A stretch of DNA of 64,000 nucleotides from UBA6107 sp964533735 (GTDB lineage Bacteria; Chloroflexota; Anaerolineae; Anaerolineales; Anaerolineaceae): assembly GCA_964533735.1 (NCBI GenBank), contig CAZHMD010000006.1:62001-126000 (forward strand), in the 5' to 3' direction. This document shows, piece after piece, positions 9,139 to 18,067 of the stretch (its first letter is position 1; each line of letters begins with the position of its first letter). The translations under genes were made by a program, and so were the position numbers. Under the pieces are notes generated by a model, which was not told the origin of the DNA, ran no database searches, and saw nothing but the letters and a program-made list of their open reading frames with translations.

Positions 9139-10560
9139 ATGAAAAAACTTATTAAGAATGGTCTTATCGTTACCGAGAAGGAAACCAAACGCGCAGATCT
9201 ATTAATCTCCGGTGAAAAGATTACCGCGATAGCAACAGAAATAAAACCTGAACCAGGAACTGAAGTTGTTGAAGCTGAAGGATTGTATGTCCTCCCAGGC
9301 GGTGTGGATGTTCATGTACATCTGGATTTGCCAATGTTTGGAACAGTGTCTTCGGATGATCATTACACCGGGACTAAGGCTGCCGCATTTGGGGGTACGA
9401 CGACCGTCATCGATTTCATTTCCCAGGAATCCGATAACCTTGCACAAAATTTTCAAAAACTCAACAGCAAAGCAGCAGAAAAGGCAGCAATTGATTATGG
9501 ATTTCACGCAAATATTTCGCACTTAACCTCCGAAGTTGAAAAGCAAATTCCTGACCTGGTGAAGTTGGGCGTCACGAGTGTGAAAGTATTTACCGCTTAC
9601 AACAACAGGTTGCGTTTACTGGATGGTGAAATATTCAGGGTGATGCGCATCGCGCGCGAGGCCGGAATATTAACCATGATCCATGCAGAAAACGGTGATT
9701 TGATCGAAACTCTTACAGAGGAAGCAATTAATGCCGGTCACGTCAGCCCAATGTGGCATGCAAGAACAAGACCTGCCTGGGGCGCGGTTGAAGCAGTTTG
9801 TCGTGGCGCCGCCTTATCGGCTGTGGCTGATGCACCTCTCTACCTGGTGCACATGAATGCAGGCGGAGAGGTTGATCAATTGGAATACGCCAGGTCAAAA
9901 GGATTGAAGGTAATGGGAGAGACCTGCCCTCAATACCTTTTGTTCAATGACGAAAAACTTGAGGGGAAAGATGCTGCCAAATGGGTTTGCTCACCACCCT
10001 TGCGCAAAAACGGGGATCAACAAAGATTGTGGCAAGGTCTGCAAAATGGGATCATTCAAACGATAGCCACCGACCATTGTCCGTTCTTTTTTAACGGTCG
10101 CAAACCAATCCTGTATGAAGGCGTCAATGTCGCCATCCCTGGTAAGGAACTGGGAAAAGGGAACTTTACAAAGATTCCTAATGGCCTCCCGGGAGTTGGA
10201 GACCGCTTGCCAGTTCTTTACACAGAAATGGTAGGCAGCGGGAAATTCTCACTAAATGAATTCGTAAGATTCAATTGCTCAAACCCGGCAAAAATATTCG
10301 GATTGTATCCGCAAAAGGGAACGCTGGCTGTGGGATCTGACGCTGACATCGCCTTATGGGATCCAAACAGGAATATTGAATATGGTATTGCATATTCTCA
10401 GCAGAGGACTGACTATAATCTTTATCAAGGGTGGAAACTGACTGGAGTTCCTATCCAGGTTTATTCACGCGGCAACTTGATCATGTTCAAAGGCGAGTGG
10501 TTCGGAAAACCAGGTCAAGGACGTTACCTTCCACGTCAAAAATTTGGGGTGCGGGTCTAG
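9139..10560 (+). CDS. Dihydropyrimidinase / D-hydantoinase family amidohydrolase
   Basis: Cyclic amide hydrolase, 473 aa, opening dihydropyrimidines or 5-substituted hydantoins to N-carbamoyl amino acids. The binuclear metal site is complete: VHVHLDLP (HxH) near residue 60, carbamylated lysine in TSVKVFTAY near 150, histidines in IHAENGD and LVHMNAGGE, and the catalytic aspartate in ATDHCPF near 314. The ATG at 9139 gives the normal N terminus (KKLIKNGLIVTEKE); an in-frame TTG at 9109 would add ten atypical residues. No carbamoylase or dihydropyrimidine dehydrogenase gene is in view, so the exact substrate is open. Only three bases separate it from the membrane cassette downstream. Confidence 0.9.
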   Translation: MKKLIKNGLIVTEKETKRADLLISGEKITAIATEIKPEPGTEVVEAEGLYVLPGGVDVHVHLDLPMFGTVSSDDHYTGTKAAAFGGTTTVIDFISQESDNLAQNFQKLNSKAAEKAAIDYGFHANISHLTSEVEKQIPDLVKLGVTSVKVFTAYNNRLRLLDGEIFRVMRIAREAGILTMIHAENGDLIETLTEEAINAGHVSPMWHARTRPAWGAVEAVCRGAALSAVADAPLYLVHMNAGGEVDQLEYARSKGLKVMGETCPQYLLFNDEKLEGKDAAKWVCSPPLRKNGDQQRLWQGLQNGIIQTIATDHCPFFFNGRKPILYEGVNVAIPGKELGKGNFTKIPNGLPGVGDRLPVLYTEMVGSGKFSLNEFVRFNCSNPAKIFGLYPQKGTLAVGSDADIALWDPNRNIEYGIAYSQQRTDYNLYQGWKLTGVPIQVYSRGNLIMFKGEWFGKPGQGRYLPRQKFGVRV

Positions 10561-10563
10561 CCG

Positions 10564-12159
10564 ATGTTGTTGCTTCTCCCCGTTTTTCTTCTTTTACTCA
10601 CAGCAATTAGCATCCAGGTATTGGCTAGAACCCGGTTTAATGTTGGTCAAACATGGGTCTTTGCGATAATTGCATCTACTGCTATCTGGATACTCGTAAG
10701 TATATTAAGAATAATTGACCCTCCAGCATTAATAATTCGGTATTTGGATCCAAGTATCTTAGATGGGATTTTGTTATCTTTTAATTTCACAACTGTAACC
10801 TGGGTATTTGGTTTCTTACTTCTTACACTACTTGGCGCCATATTATTGGCTGATTCGAGCCGCCTTTCTGGTAACAACAACCCGATTGCCTGGTCTGGTG
10901 CGATGGTAATAACAGCCGCTGGAATTCTTGTGTGTATGTCAGGATCTTTTGCTGCATTTATTCTGTCATCCACGTTCTTAGACATAACCTTGTTGATCGT
11001 GGGTCTCATTGTTAATCGACAATCCGGCCAAATACAAGAAGTTGTAATCGAGTTTTCAGGGAGGGTTGCCGGATCGATCATTCTCATGACGACCCTCGGT
11101 AACAGTAATCTCGATTTAGTGAATTCACAACCTGATGTAATTAGTGAATTATTACCCTTTTTTATTATCAGCCTGATATTGAGAATGGGTGTCATTCATT
11201 CCAATAAGGTATCCTCCATTTCACAGCCGGTGCGCAGAAACTTGCAGATCTTTATCCAAATGATCGTTCCTGTGACAGTATTCGCTTTTATTAGCAGGTT
11301 GTCATTCCCGCTCCTGCAAGGATTATTCTTTAGGCTGACAATATTCGTATTATTCGGCATTGTCCTGATAAAAGCGATTAAACTGCTTTCTCAAAAGATT
11401 TTTGATCCAAAGATATGGATTGAAATTCTAGCTATTTTAGGTATTGGATCAATTCTCTTAGAACAGACTAAGGCGATCTTGCCGATTGGAATTGTAATGA
11501 TTTCGATTGGAGGTGCAATTTCGATTACTGAAGCCAGATCGAAATGGACATCAGTAATCTTAATGGTACTAATGCTTGGAATGATTGGATTACCCTATAC
11601 ACCTTCTAACGGAATATGGTTGGAAGCTACAAGTATGGAATCTGGATTCGCGGGTCTTTTCCATAATCTAATCATTTTCTTGGCGCTTCTTGGGGTTTCC
11701 AATAATTTCCTCAAGAAAATAAGCATGAATTCTTCGAATGAAAAATGGGTGGATTTTTCAAACGGTATGAGCCCAATAATCTTAATGGTCTCTCCCTGGA
11801 TTTACCTCCCTTGGACCAATTACCTGTCTGGAACAATAATTGGGATGATCGGTGCCGGTATAGTCATCGGAATTTCGCTATCAAGGTTATTGCTCAGGAA
11901 ATGGTGGGTTAAAATCACGCAAAATGTAACAAATGTTGCCGAGAAGCTAAAGACCGATTTTCAATTCTTTGAGAGCCTCGGAAATAATTTTCTAAAACTA
12001 ACATGGTTAACTAATATCTTTAAAGCACTCAATTACATGGTTGAGTGGTTGGTGACCAGTACCATAAGGATGCTTGAAGGAGAAGGTGGATTGCTTTGGG
12101 CGCTAGTTTTATTAATCTTGCTGACTTCTATTATTGTCTCTATTAGAACAACATTATGA
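10564..12159 (+). CDS. Polytopic membrane protein, distantly antiporter-like (complex I/Mrp related)
   Basis: 531 aa, hydrophobic almost throughout with about 14 predicted membrane segments. The GMIGLPYTPSNGIW stretch near residue 340 resembles the GLPPLxGF...K signature of NuoL/M/N-type antiporter subunits, but no conserved membrane lysine/glutamate pair is obvious and overall similarity is weak. The C terminus (residues 430-531) adds an amphipathic stretch and a final helix, reminiscent of the lateral extension of NuoL, though this is only a shape argument. It overlaps the next gene by ATGA and follows the hydantoinase after three bases. I would not assign transport activity. Confidence 0.7.
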   Translation: MLLLLPVFLLLLTAISIQVLARTRFNVGQTWVFAIIASTAIWILVSILRIIDPPALIIRYLDPSILDGILLSFNFTTVTWVFGFLLLTLLGAILLADSSRLSGNNNPIAWSGAMVITAAGILVCMSGSFAAFILSSTFLDITLLIVGLIVNRQSGQIQEVVIEFSGRVAGSIILMTTLGNSNLDLVNSQPDVISELLPFFIISLILRMGVIHSNKVSSISQPVRRNLQIFIQMIVPVTVFAFISRLSFPLLQGLFFRLTIFVLFGIVLIKAIKLLSQKIFDPKIWIEILAILGIGSILLEQTKAILPIGIVMISIGGAISITEARSKWTSVILMVLMLGMIGLPYTPSNGIWLEATSMESGFAGLFHNLIIFLALLGVSNNFLKKISMNSSNEKWVDFSNGMSPIILMVSPWIYLPWTNYLSGTIIGMIGAGIVIGISLSRLLLRKWWVKITQNVTNVAEKLKTDFQFFESLGNNFLKLTWLTNIFKALNYMVEWLVTSTIRMLEGEGGLLWALVLLILLTSIIVSIRTTL

Positions 12160-12734
12160 CACATTGGATCAACATCATTCCCTTACTGTTAATATTCATG
12201 GGTTGCTTAACATTTCTATCTGTGAGTAAGCCTAAGTGGGCATTAATCTGCATGGGGATTATTTACTTAAGCATTTTTATTATATCCGTACAGTTCAACT
12301 CTACCTGGTCGGCACTAATACGCCTTATGACTGGCTTGGCAACTCTTTTAATGGTTTTCATTTCACTTTCAGGAAAACAGTTAACTTTTCCTCAGACTCC
12401 CCGCAGTGGATTGTTGTTCAGGCTGCTGGGATTCATTCTATTCTCCTTAATCGCTGCTTTAGTGAGCATTAAGGCTGCTAATTTCTTGAACTTTCCACTT
12501 GATGTCATCCTGGCAGGATTGTTGGTCACTTTTTGCGGCATCCTGGAATTAGGAACCTCAGGATTTCCTTTGAAAGTTATTCTTGGGATATTGGTTCTTT
12601 ATTGCGGTTTTAGTACTATTTATTGTTCACTGGAGACCTCTATTCTCGTAAATGGACTTTTGTCTGCTATTAATCTAGCTCTCGGTGTCGTTGGATCCTA
12701 CTTTGTAATACGAGAGGTTCTGGTGACGGAATAA
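12156..12734 (+). CDS. Small polytopic membrane protein of the antiporter-like cassette
   Basis: 192 aa with six or seven membrane segments and almost no soluble loops. Size and position between two antiporter-like subunits recall HyfE of hydrogenase-4-type complexes, but I see no diagnostic residue. Start and stop are both fused to its neighbours (ATGA at 12156-12159, TAATG at 12732-12736), which indicates strict co-translation and a stoichiometric complex. Confidence 0.65.
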   Translation: MTHWINIIPLLLIFMGCLTFLSVSKPKWALICMGIIYLSIFIISVQFNSTWSALIRLMTGLATLLMVFISLSGKQLTFPQTPRSGLLFRLLGFILFSLIAALVSIKAANFLNFPLDVILAGLLVTFCGILELGTSGFPLKVILGILVLYCGFSTIYCSLETSILVNGLLSAINLALGVVGSYFVIREVLVTE

Positions 12735-14128
12735 TGAGCCTGCCCATCTTATTCATTGCGATTCCGGTTGCTGTGGCGATCGCTTTATTGGCAATTCCCA
12801 GGCAATCTCGGTTGGCGATTATCACAAGTTTGATACTGTATTTAGTTTTGAGTCTTGTTTCCATGTTCCATGATTTCAGCGAAGTTATGAAACTGGGACC
12901 TTTTTCCTTTGAGCTCAGGACAACATTTAACTTTCTTGGAAGATTACTTGTGCTTGAGAACCAGGATAGGGTCTACCTTGTGATAGCGTCTTTGTTCTCA
13001 TTAATATGGATCGGAGGAATTCGGGCAGCAAGAATTGAACCCAGGGTCATCCCATATCAGTTGATCGTGACAGCAAGCCTGACTGCAGCGCTGGCAGTGG
13101 AACCCTTTATTTTTTCTGCGATTTTCATTGAAATTGCAGTGATTTGTTCTATCCCAATGTTAATTAATCAAGGCGAACACTTTGGAAAAGGTGTCTTGCG
13201 TTTTTTGATCTTTGAAACATTAGCAATGCCCTTGATATTATTAGGCGGTTGGCTATTGGGCGGAAATCAGGCCAGTACTTCTGATTTGCAGCAAATCTCC
13301 ATCGCAGGATTTTTTCTTGGAATTGGATTCGCATTCTGGTTGGCGGTTTTCCCATTTCACAGTTGGGTCCCTCAATTAAGTGAAGATGCTCCAACATATC
13401 TCGTTACTTTCATATTAACTATGTTTCCACAGGTGGCATTAATTGGCATCCTGGAATTTGCAGGTGAAATCGCCTGGATACGTGGTTCTCAATTGTTTAG
13501 CACAGTCTTACTCAGTATTGGTATTGTAATGATTATTGCAACGGCCATATGGGCGTTTTACGAACAAAACGTTTTGAGGCTTTTTGGCTTAGTTGTGCTA
13601 TTCGAATCGGGGTGTTTGCTGTTATTTGTTAGTTTACAATCACAATTGGCGGTTGAAGCTCTTTTCTTGTCGCTATTTCCGAGAGCTCTCGCATTTGCCT
13701 TGGCAGGACTTTCGATTTCTGTCATGGTAAATAAGGGTACACCCGATAGCAATTTGAAAACCCTTGGTCGTTATCGAACACATCCTTTTGCCTCGAGCGG
13801 GTTAGTGTTATCATTTTTATCTATCATCGGGCTTCCATTATTAGCTGAGTTCCCATACAAACTGATTCTTTTTGAGTTATTGAGGGACCTCCACCCAGAA
13901 GCAATAATTTGGATTATGCTCGGATTTATAGGGATGCTGATACCAATTGTGAAATTACTTTTAAAAATGACCAGATCTGAGAAGAATGAATTTAAGGTAA
14001 ATGAAAATTGGTTACAAATTCTCTTAATCAGCATTGGCGGGATATTGCTCGTCATCATGGGATTGTTTCCAAACTTATTCAGGGAGATTTTATTGCCACT
14101 TTTACAGTATCTCCCCAAAATCATTTGA
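12734..14128 (+). CDS. NuoM/NuoN-like membrane protein lacking the key channel lysines
   Basis: 464 aa, about 13 membrane segments, the most recognisable member of the cassette. VFPFHSWVPQLSEDAPTYLVT near residue 210 aligns with PLHxWLPDAHxxAPT of NuoM/N, and GLPLLAEFPYKLILFE near 370 with GLPPLxGFxxK. The glutamate of TM5 appears kept (IFIEIAVICSIPM near residue 136). The TM7 lysine position, normally a few residues before the FHxWLP motif, is a tryptophan here (GFAFWLAVFPFH), and the TM8 lysine region reads ILTMFPQVAL. Proton pumping by the standard mechanism is therefore doubtful. No NADH, ferredoxin or hydrogenase subunit gene is nearby. Confidence 0.8.
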   Translation: MSLPILFIAIPVAVAIALLAIPRQSRLAIITSLILYLVLSLVSMFHDFSEVMKLGPFSFELRTTFNFLGRLLVLENQDRVYLVIASLFSLIWIGGIRAARIEPRVIPYQLIVTASLTAALAVEPFIFSAIFIEIAVICSIPMLINQGEHFGKGVLRFLIFETLAMPLILLGGWLLGGNQASTSDLQQISIAGFFLGIGFAFWLAVFPFHSWVPQLSEDAPTYLVTFILTMFPQVALIGILEFAGEIAWIRGSQLFSTVLLSIGIVMIIATAIWAFYEQNVLRLFGLVVLFESGCLLLFVSLQSQLAVEALFLSLFPRALAFALAGLSISVMVNKGTPDSNLKTLGRYRTHPFASSGLVLSFLSIIGLPLLAEFPYKLILFELLRDLHPEAIIWIMLGFIGMLIPIVKLLLKMTRSEKNEFKVNENWLQILLISIGGILLVIMGLFPNLFREILLPLLQYLPKII

Positions 14129-14144
14129 TCTAGAAGAGGATAAG

Positions 14145-15326
14145 ATGCCTGAAATGCGCGAATTGGAAAAAAGAGTCGAGTGGTTGGATTCTGAGAGACA
14201 GAAGGATAAAAAAACTATTGCTGAACTCATGGATGAGTTGGCAGTATTGAAAGAAGAATTGCGAAAGCAAAGCATTCACTTTCATACACTTGAAGTGGCG
14301 GTCAAATCTTCTGCTTCAATACCATCACGCATTGAACAAATTGATCAACAATCGTCTACTTATCATACAGACCTCCTAAAGAAGTTGCAGGATTTTGATA
14401 AAAAGATCAATGCAGTTGATAAAAGGGTAGATAATGTTGGAAAGGAAGAGTTCGAACAAATCAACAAGCATTTGCTTGAGCTCCAGGCGGAATTAAAACC
14501 CATAAAAGAGTTGAAGAAAAGTGTTCATTCTCGGGTTGAAGAAGAATTCCGTATTACTCAAAAAATTGAAGAAGTAGCAAATTCACTCCCAGAATTCCGT
14601 AATAGTGACCTGGATTTACAACGGCAAATCACAGCCTTATCTGTAGACCGTCCCCAGGAGAGTAAACGCATAACGGACTTACAATTGGAGAGTTCAGCCC
14701 TGCGGAAACGGTTTGAAGAAATCCGCAGTATAAGTGAGCAAGACAAGGAAGCAATCAGAAAGTTGGAAAGAAAGATAGATGAGCTGATCGGTACCGAAAA
14801 AGATAGACGGCAAACACAAATTGCCTTCATGGAAAAAGTCTCTCTTTCTCAGGTCGGCAAAGACTCACAATGGAAAGAATGGCAGGAAAAGTACGCAGAG
14901 CTTCAATCGATGGGTCCAGCACTGAGCACTCAATTGTTGGCTTTTGAAGAAGCCCACCGTTCGCTAAAGAAGACGCAGTCAGAATTTGACGAGATCAATG
15001 AAAGGTTGAATCGCCGCATTAACGAAATTACCGAAATGAACCGGTTGGCTGAAGAAAGATTCAGGCAGGAATGGATCACTTTCAAAGCCGACGATCAAAA
15101 GAGATGGACAAATTACACCCTTGCCAGGGATGAAGAGACGCGTGAAGATGATCGATTACTCAGCCAGGTGACCGACCGACTCGTGAAACTTGAAGAGTCA
15201 GTCCAGGACTTACAAGATAATATTGGATTGATCACCGAAGAAACCAAAAAGCAACTCAACGGATTTTATGCCACAGCCCAGGAATTAGTAGAATCCTTTA
15301 ATCAATCATTCAGGAAACGGCTCTAA
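14145..15326 (+). CDS. Long coiled-coil protein
   Basis: 393 aa, highly charged, rich in Glu/Lys/Gln heptads over nearly its full length and without signal peptide or membrane segment. The first 45 residues (RELEKRVEWLDSERQ...ELMDELAVLKEEL) and residues 130-390 should form long coiled coils. The start at ATG 14145 follows AGAGGA. It lies 16 bases behind the membrane cassette and two bases before selB. It may scaffold the membrane proteins or work elsewhere; nothing in the sequence decides. Generic SMC-like similarity hits would be coiled-coil noise. Confidence 0.75.
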   Translation: MPEMRELEKRVEWLDSERQKDKKTIAELMDELAVLKEELRKQSIHFHTLEVAVKSSASIPSRIEQIDQQSSTYHTDLLKKLQDFDKKINAVDKRVDNVGKEEFEQINKHLLELQAELKPIKELKKSVHSRVEEEFRITQKIEEVANSLPEFRNSDLDLQRQITALSVDRPQESKRITDLQLESSALRKRFEEIRSISEQDKEAIRKLERKIDELIGTEKDRRQTQIAFMEKVSLSQVGKDSQWKEWQEKYAELQSMGPALSTQLLAFEEAHRSLKKTQSEFDEINERLNRRINEITEMNRLAEERFRQEWITFKADDQKRWTNYTLARDEETREDDRLLSQVTDRLVKLEESVQDLQDNIGLITEETKKQLNGFYATAQELVESFNQSFRKRL

Positions 15327-15328
15327 GC

Positions 15329-17212
15329 ATGCATGTGTTGGCTACTGCTGGCCATGTCGATCACGGTAAATCGGCATTAGTCGCGACGCTCACTGGCAAG
15401 CATCCTGACCGGCTTAAGGAAGAGCAAACCCGTGAAATGACCATTGACCTCGGGTTTGCCTGGTTTAGCCTGCCAGATGGAGAAGAGGTGGGCATTATTG
15501 ATGTTCCGGGGCACATCGACTTCATTGAGAATATGCTCGCTGGAATGGGTGGAATAGAAGGGGTAATGCTGGTAATCGCTGCGGATGAGGGTATGATGCC
15601 TCAGACCAGAGAACACCTGGATATCATTGACCTTTTGGAGATCAAGAAGGGGGTAGTGATCCTCAATAAGGTTGACCTAATCCAAGACCCCGTCTGGCTG
15701 GACCTAATCGAAGATGAAATCACTCAAGAGCTTTCGAAAACCTCTCTATCCGGGGTGAGGGTAATAAGGTTTTCGTCTAAAACGCAGGAAGGTTTGCCAG
15801 AACTGAAGAAATTCCTGCAAGAGTTTTCTACGGAATGGAATCCGCCGCCAAATCCCAATTCACCCAGATTAGCTGTTGACAGAGTTTTTTCTCTTCAAGG
15901 ATTTGGTACGGTGGTGACTGGCACCTTGTTGGAAGGCACTTTTCAAGTTGGAGATGAAATTGAGATCTTACCGGAAAAAATAAATGCGCGTATCCGGGGA
16001 TTGCAGACCCACAATAAGAAGATCAACCTGGCGCAAGCAGGAACCAGAACCGCCATAAACCTGGGGGGTATAGTAAAGGAAGATATCCGAAGGGGTAATG
16101 TTGTGTCTAAACCTGGATATCTTGATGCGACACGAAGGTTGGATGTTTCCGTTCGCTTGCTCGATCACGAGGGTATCTCGGTGAAACACAATGATCGTGT
16201 CAAAGTGTTCATTGGCACTGCACAAAAAACTGCCCGCATCCGGTTATTGGGAAAAGTTAGTTTAACCAAAGGGGAGGAGGGGTTTCTTCAGATCGAGACA
16301 GAAGATTCGGTGTGTGCAAAGACAGGCGATCATTTCATCATTCGAAAAGCATCTCCCTCGATTACCTTGGGGGGTGGAGTAGTGTTGGATGCCCATCCAA
16401 AGGGAAGGTATAAACTGAATGATGAAAAGAAAATTGAAGGATTGAGACTCAAGCTAAAAAGTGATGCCAAAGAATTGATCCTTGAACAGTTGAATACTGC
16501 TTGTAATGTTACACAATTAGCCAGGATACTGGAAATTGGCATAGACCAGGTAAATAATCTCGTCCAATCAATGCTTACGCAGAAGGCTATCCTTAAAATC
16601 GCTAATCCCAACGGCAGCGATAACGATGCCCTCTTGATCAGGACTGATGCCTGGCATAGAATTATTGCCAATGTGACCTCAACTCTTGAGGAAAAACATT
16701 CTCTTCAACCATACCGCAGCGGATTTCAGATTGAGGAAATTGAACGGCTTCTTGAGACAGGCGGAATTCCTATCCGGACGGTCATTCATTATTTATCTTT
16801 GGATGGAAAAGTCATTGAGACCAATCAGTTGATCCGCCTTGCTCCTTTTCAACCGATATTATCTCCAACGCAGGAAAGAAACAAATCCAGGTTGTGGCAA
16901 ATGATTGATGCTGATCCATTTGCTCCACCTAACCCGCAAAATATCCGCGAGATACTGGGGCAGGAGTTGTACTCTGCATTGTTGGAGGGAAGTGAACTAG
17001 TTAAAGTATCAGATGATGTAATTTTCCGGAAAAAAGAAATAGAGAGTATGAGTCAATATGTTACTGAACGATTGGAAGGTGGTCAATCGATAACCGTTGC
17101 AGGTTTTCGCGATAAATTTGCCACAAGCCGTAAATTTGCACTGGCTTTTTTGGAGTACCTCGATCGACAAAAGGTAACCCGTAGAGATGGAGATGCAAGA
17201 GTGCGCTTCTGA
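15329..17212 (+). CDS. selB: Selenocysteine-specific elongation factor SelB
   Basis: GTPase that delivers selenocysteyl-tRNA to UGA codons marked by a SECIS hairpin, 627 aa. The EF-Tu-like part shows G1 AGHVDHGKS at residues 7-15, the switch motif EMTIDLGFAWF, G3 DVPGHIDF and G4 NKVD, with the Sec-specific beta-barrel domains behind. The C-terminal third (about 380-627) fits the tandem winged helices that bind SECIS RNA. selA, selD and the Sec tRNA are not in this window, and I found no gene here that plainly needs UGA readthrough. The start lies two bases after the coiled-coil gene's stop. Confidence 0.92.
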   Translation: MHVLATAGHVDHGKSALVATLTGKHPDRLKEEQTREMTIDLGFAWFSLPDGEEVGIIDVPGHIDFIENMLAGMGGIEGVMLVIAADEGMMPQTREHLDIIDLLEIKKGVVILNKVDLIQDPVWLDLIEDEITQELSKTSLSGVRVIRFSSKTQEGLPELKKFLQEFSTEWNPPPNPNSPRLAVDRVFSLQGFGTVVTGTLLEGTFQVGDEIEILPEKINARIRGLQTHNKKINLAQAGTRTAINLGGIVKEDIRRGNVVSKPGYLDATRRLDVSVRLLDHEGISVKHNDRVKVFIGTAQKTARIRLLGKVSLTKGEEGFLQIETEDSVCAKTGDHFIIRKASPSITLGGGVVLDAHPKGRYKLNDEKKIEGLRLKLKSDAKELILEQLNTACNVTQLARILEIGIDQVNNLVQSMLTQKAILKIANPNGSDNDALLIRTDAWHRIIANVTSTLEEKHSLQPYRSGFQIEEIERLLETGGIPIRTVIHYLSLDGKVIETNQLIRLAPFQPILSPTQERNKSRLWQMIDADPFAPPNPQNIREILGQELYSALLEGSELVKVSDDVIFRKKEIESMSQYVTERLEGGQSITVAGFRDKFATSRKFALAFLEYLDRQKVTRRDGDARVRF

Positions 17213-17233
17213 GAAATGTGGAATTTTCATCAT

Positions 17234-17256
17234 CACAAATGTGATCGCAATTTGTG
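17234..17256. repeat. Inverted repeat upstream of the rplU promoter
   Basis: CACAAAT (17234-17240) and ATTTGTG (17250-17256) form 7-bp inverted arms around nine bases, just behind selB and 22 bases before the rplU -35 box. The first arm also belongs to TCACA-AA-TGTGA. It could be a regulator site or a weak 3' hairpin for selB; no T tract follows. Confidence 0.3.
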
Positions 17257-17278
17257 GGTGACAAGACAATAGAATTCA

Positions 17279-17307
17279 TTGACAGTCTACTAACCTGCAT
17301 TTATAAT
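17279..17307 (+). promoter_or_regulatory. Consensus housekeeping promoter of rplU-rpmA
   Basis: TTGACA (17279-17284), 17-base spacer, TATAAT (17302-17307): both hexamers match the sigma-70 consensus exactly. Expected transcription start is near 17314, giving a leader of about 97 bases before rplU. Confidence 0.9.
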
Positions 17308-17312
17308 AGCGT

Positions 17313-17334
17313 CTGCCTTGCCATAAGAAGGCAG
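17313..17334 (+). promoter_or_regulatory. Leader hairpin of rplU
   Basis: CTGCCTT (17313-17319) pairs with AAGGCAG (17328-17334) right at the expected 5' end of the transcript, followed by a T-rich stretch. It could cap the mRNA, attenuate it, or be the binding site for feedback by L21; autogenous control of L21 operons is known in other bacteria, but I cannot match this to a described leader. Confidence 0.5.
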
Positions 17335-17410
17335 GTATTTTATTCCAACTTCCCCGCAATCCGGCGCGTGGCGCGGGAAACCGGCGAAGTGAAGATTGGA
17401 GAATCGGATT

Positions 17411-17728
17411 ATGAAGTATGCAATTGTGGAAAGTGGCGGTAAGCAGTTTAAAACCGTCGAAGGAGCCACGATCGATGTGGATCTTCTGGAAGTCGAAATC
17501 GGATCAGATTTAGTTTTAGATGCAGTTCTTTTGATAGTTGAAGACGAAAAAGTTCTCATCGGAAATCCGACAATCAAGGGCGCAAAGGTTACCACAACAG
17601 TGGTGGATCATGTGAAGGGTATCAAAGTGACAACCTTCAAGTACTCACCCAAGAAGCGGATCCGTGTGAAAACCGGGCATCGACAGCAATACACCCGATT
17701 AAAAGTCGAATCAATTATTGTGGAGTAG
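17411..17728 (+). CDS. rplU: 50S ribosomal protein L21
   Basis: 105 aa, the usual length. MKYAIVESGGKQFK at the N terminus and GHRQQYTRLKVESI at the C terminus are family signatures; the protein binds 23S rRNA with L20. ATG 17411 has GGAG nine bases upstream; an ATG-less extension to 17396 would add MENRI and lose this spacing. rpmA follows after five bases. Confidence 0.97.
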   Translation: MKYAIVESGGKQFKTVEGATIDVDLLEVEIGSDLVLDAVLLIVEDEKVLIGNPTIKGAKVTTTVVDHVKGIKVTTFKYSPKKRIRVKTGHRQQYTRLKVESIIVE

Positions 17729-17733
17729 GAACA

Positions 17734-17997
17734 ATGGCACATAAAAAAGGTGGTGGTTCCAGTCGGAATGGTCGTGATAGTAATGCACAACGCCTTGGAG
17801 TTAAGAAATATGGCGGAGAAAAAGTGCTATCCGGAAATATTCTCGTACGCCAGCGCGGTACCAAGATCAAACCCGGTTTAAATGTCCGCGTGGGCACTGA
17901 TGATACCCTATTCGCTATTGCGCATGGTATTGTGGAATTTGAAACACTTCCAAACGGTCAGAAGCAGGTTAACGTAAAACCCGCTGTCTCTGAATAA
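17734..17997 (+). CDS. rpmA: 50S ribosomal protein L27
   Basis: 87 aa. The N terminus MAHKKGGGSSRNGRDS is the flexible tail that reaches the peptidyl-transferase centre; it starts directly with AHKKG, without the cleavable extension known from Firmicutes. LGVKKYGGEKVLSGNILVRQRG is the core signature. Forms the classic rplU-rpmA pair; in many genomes obg follows, but here obg is 45 kb away. Confidence 0.97.
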   Translation: MAHKKGGGSSRNGRDSNAQRLGVKKYGGEKVLSGNILVRQRGTKIKPGLNVRVGTDDTLFAIAHGIVEFETLPNGQKQVNVKPAVSE

Positions 17998-18067
17998 TCC
18001 AATTTTTTACAAATCCGTCGCAAGTTGACAATTGTAAAAACACACTCTGTCAGGAAGGTCAGCGAAA

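Noticed and set aside
10564..14128. Genuine complex I or Mrp antiporter operon
   Set aside because: Only antiporter-like membrane parts are present, the channel lysines are not where expected, and no redox or MrpB-G-type subunits follow.
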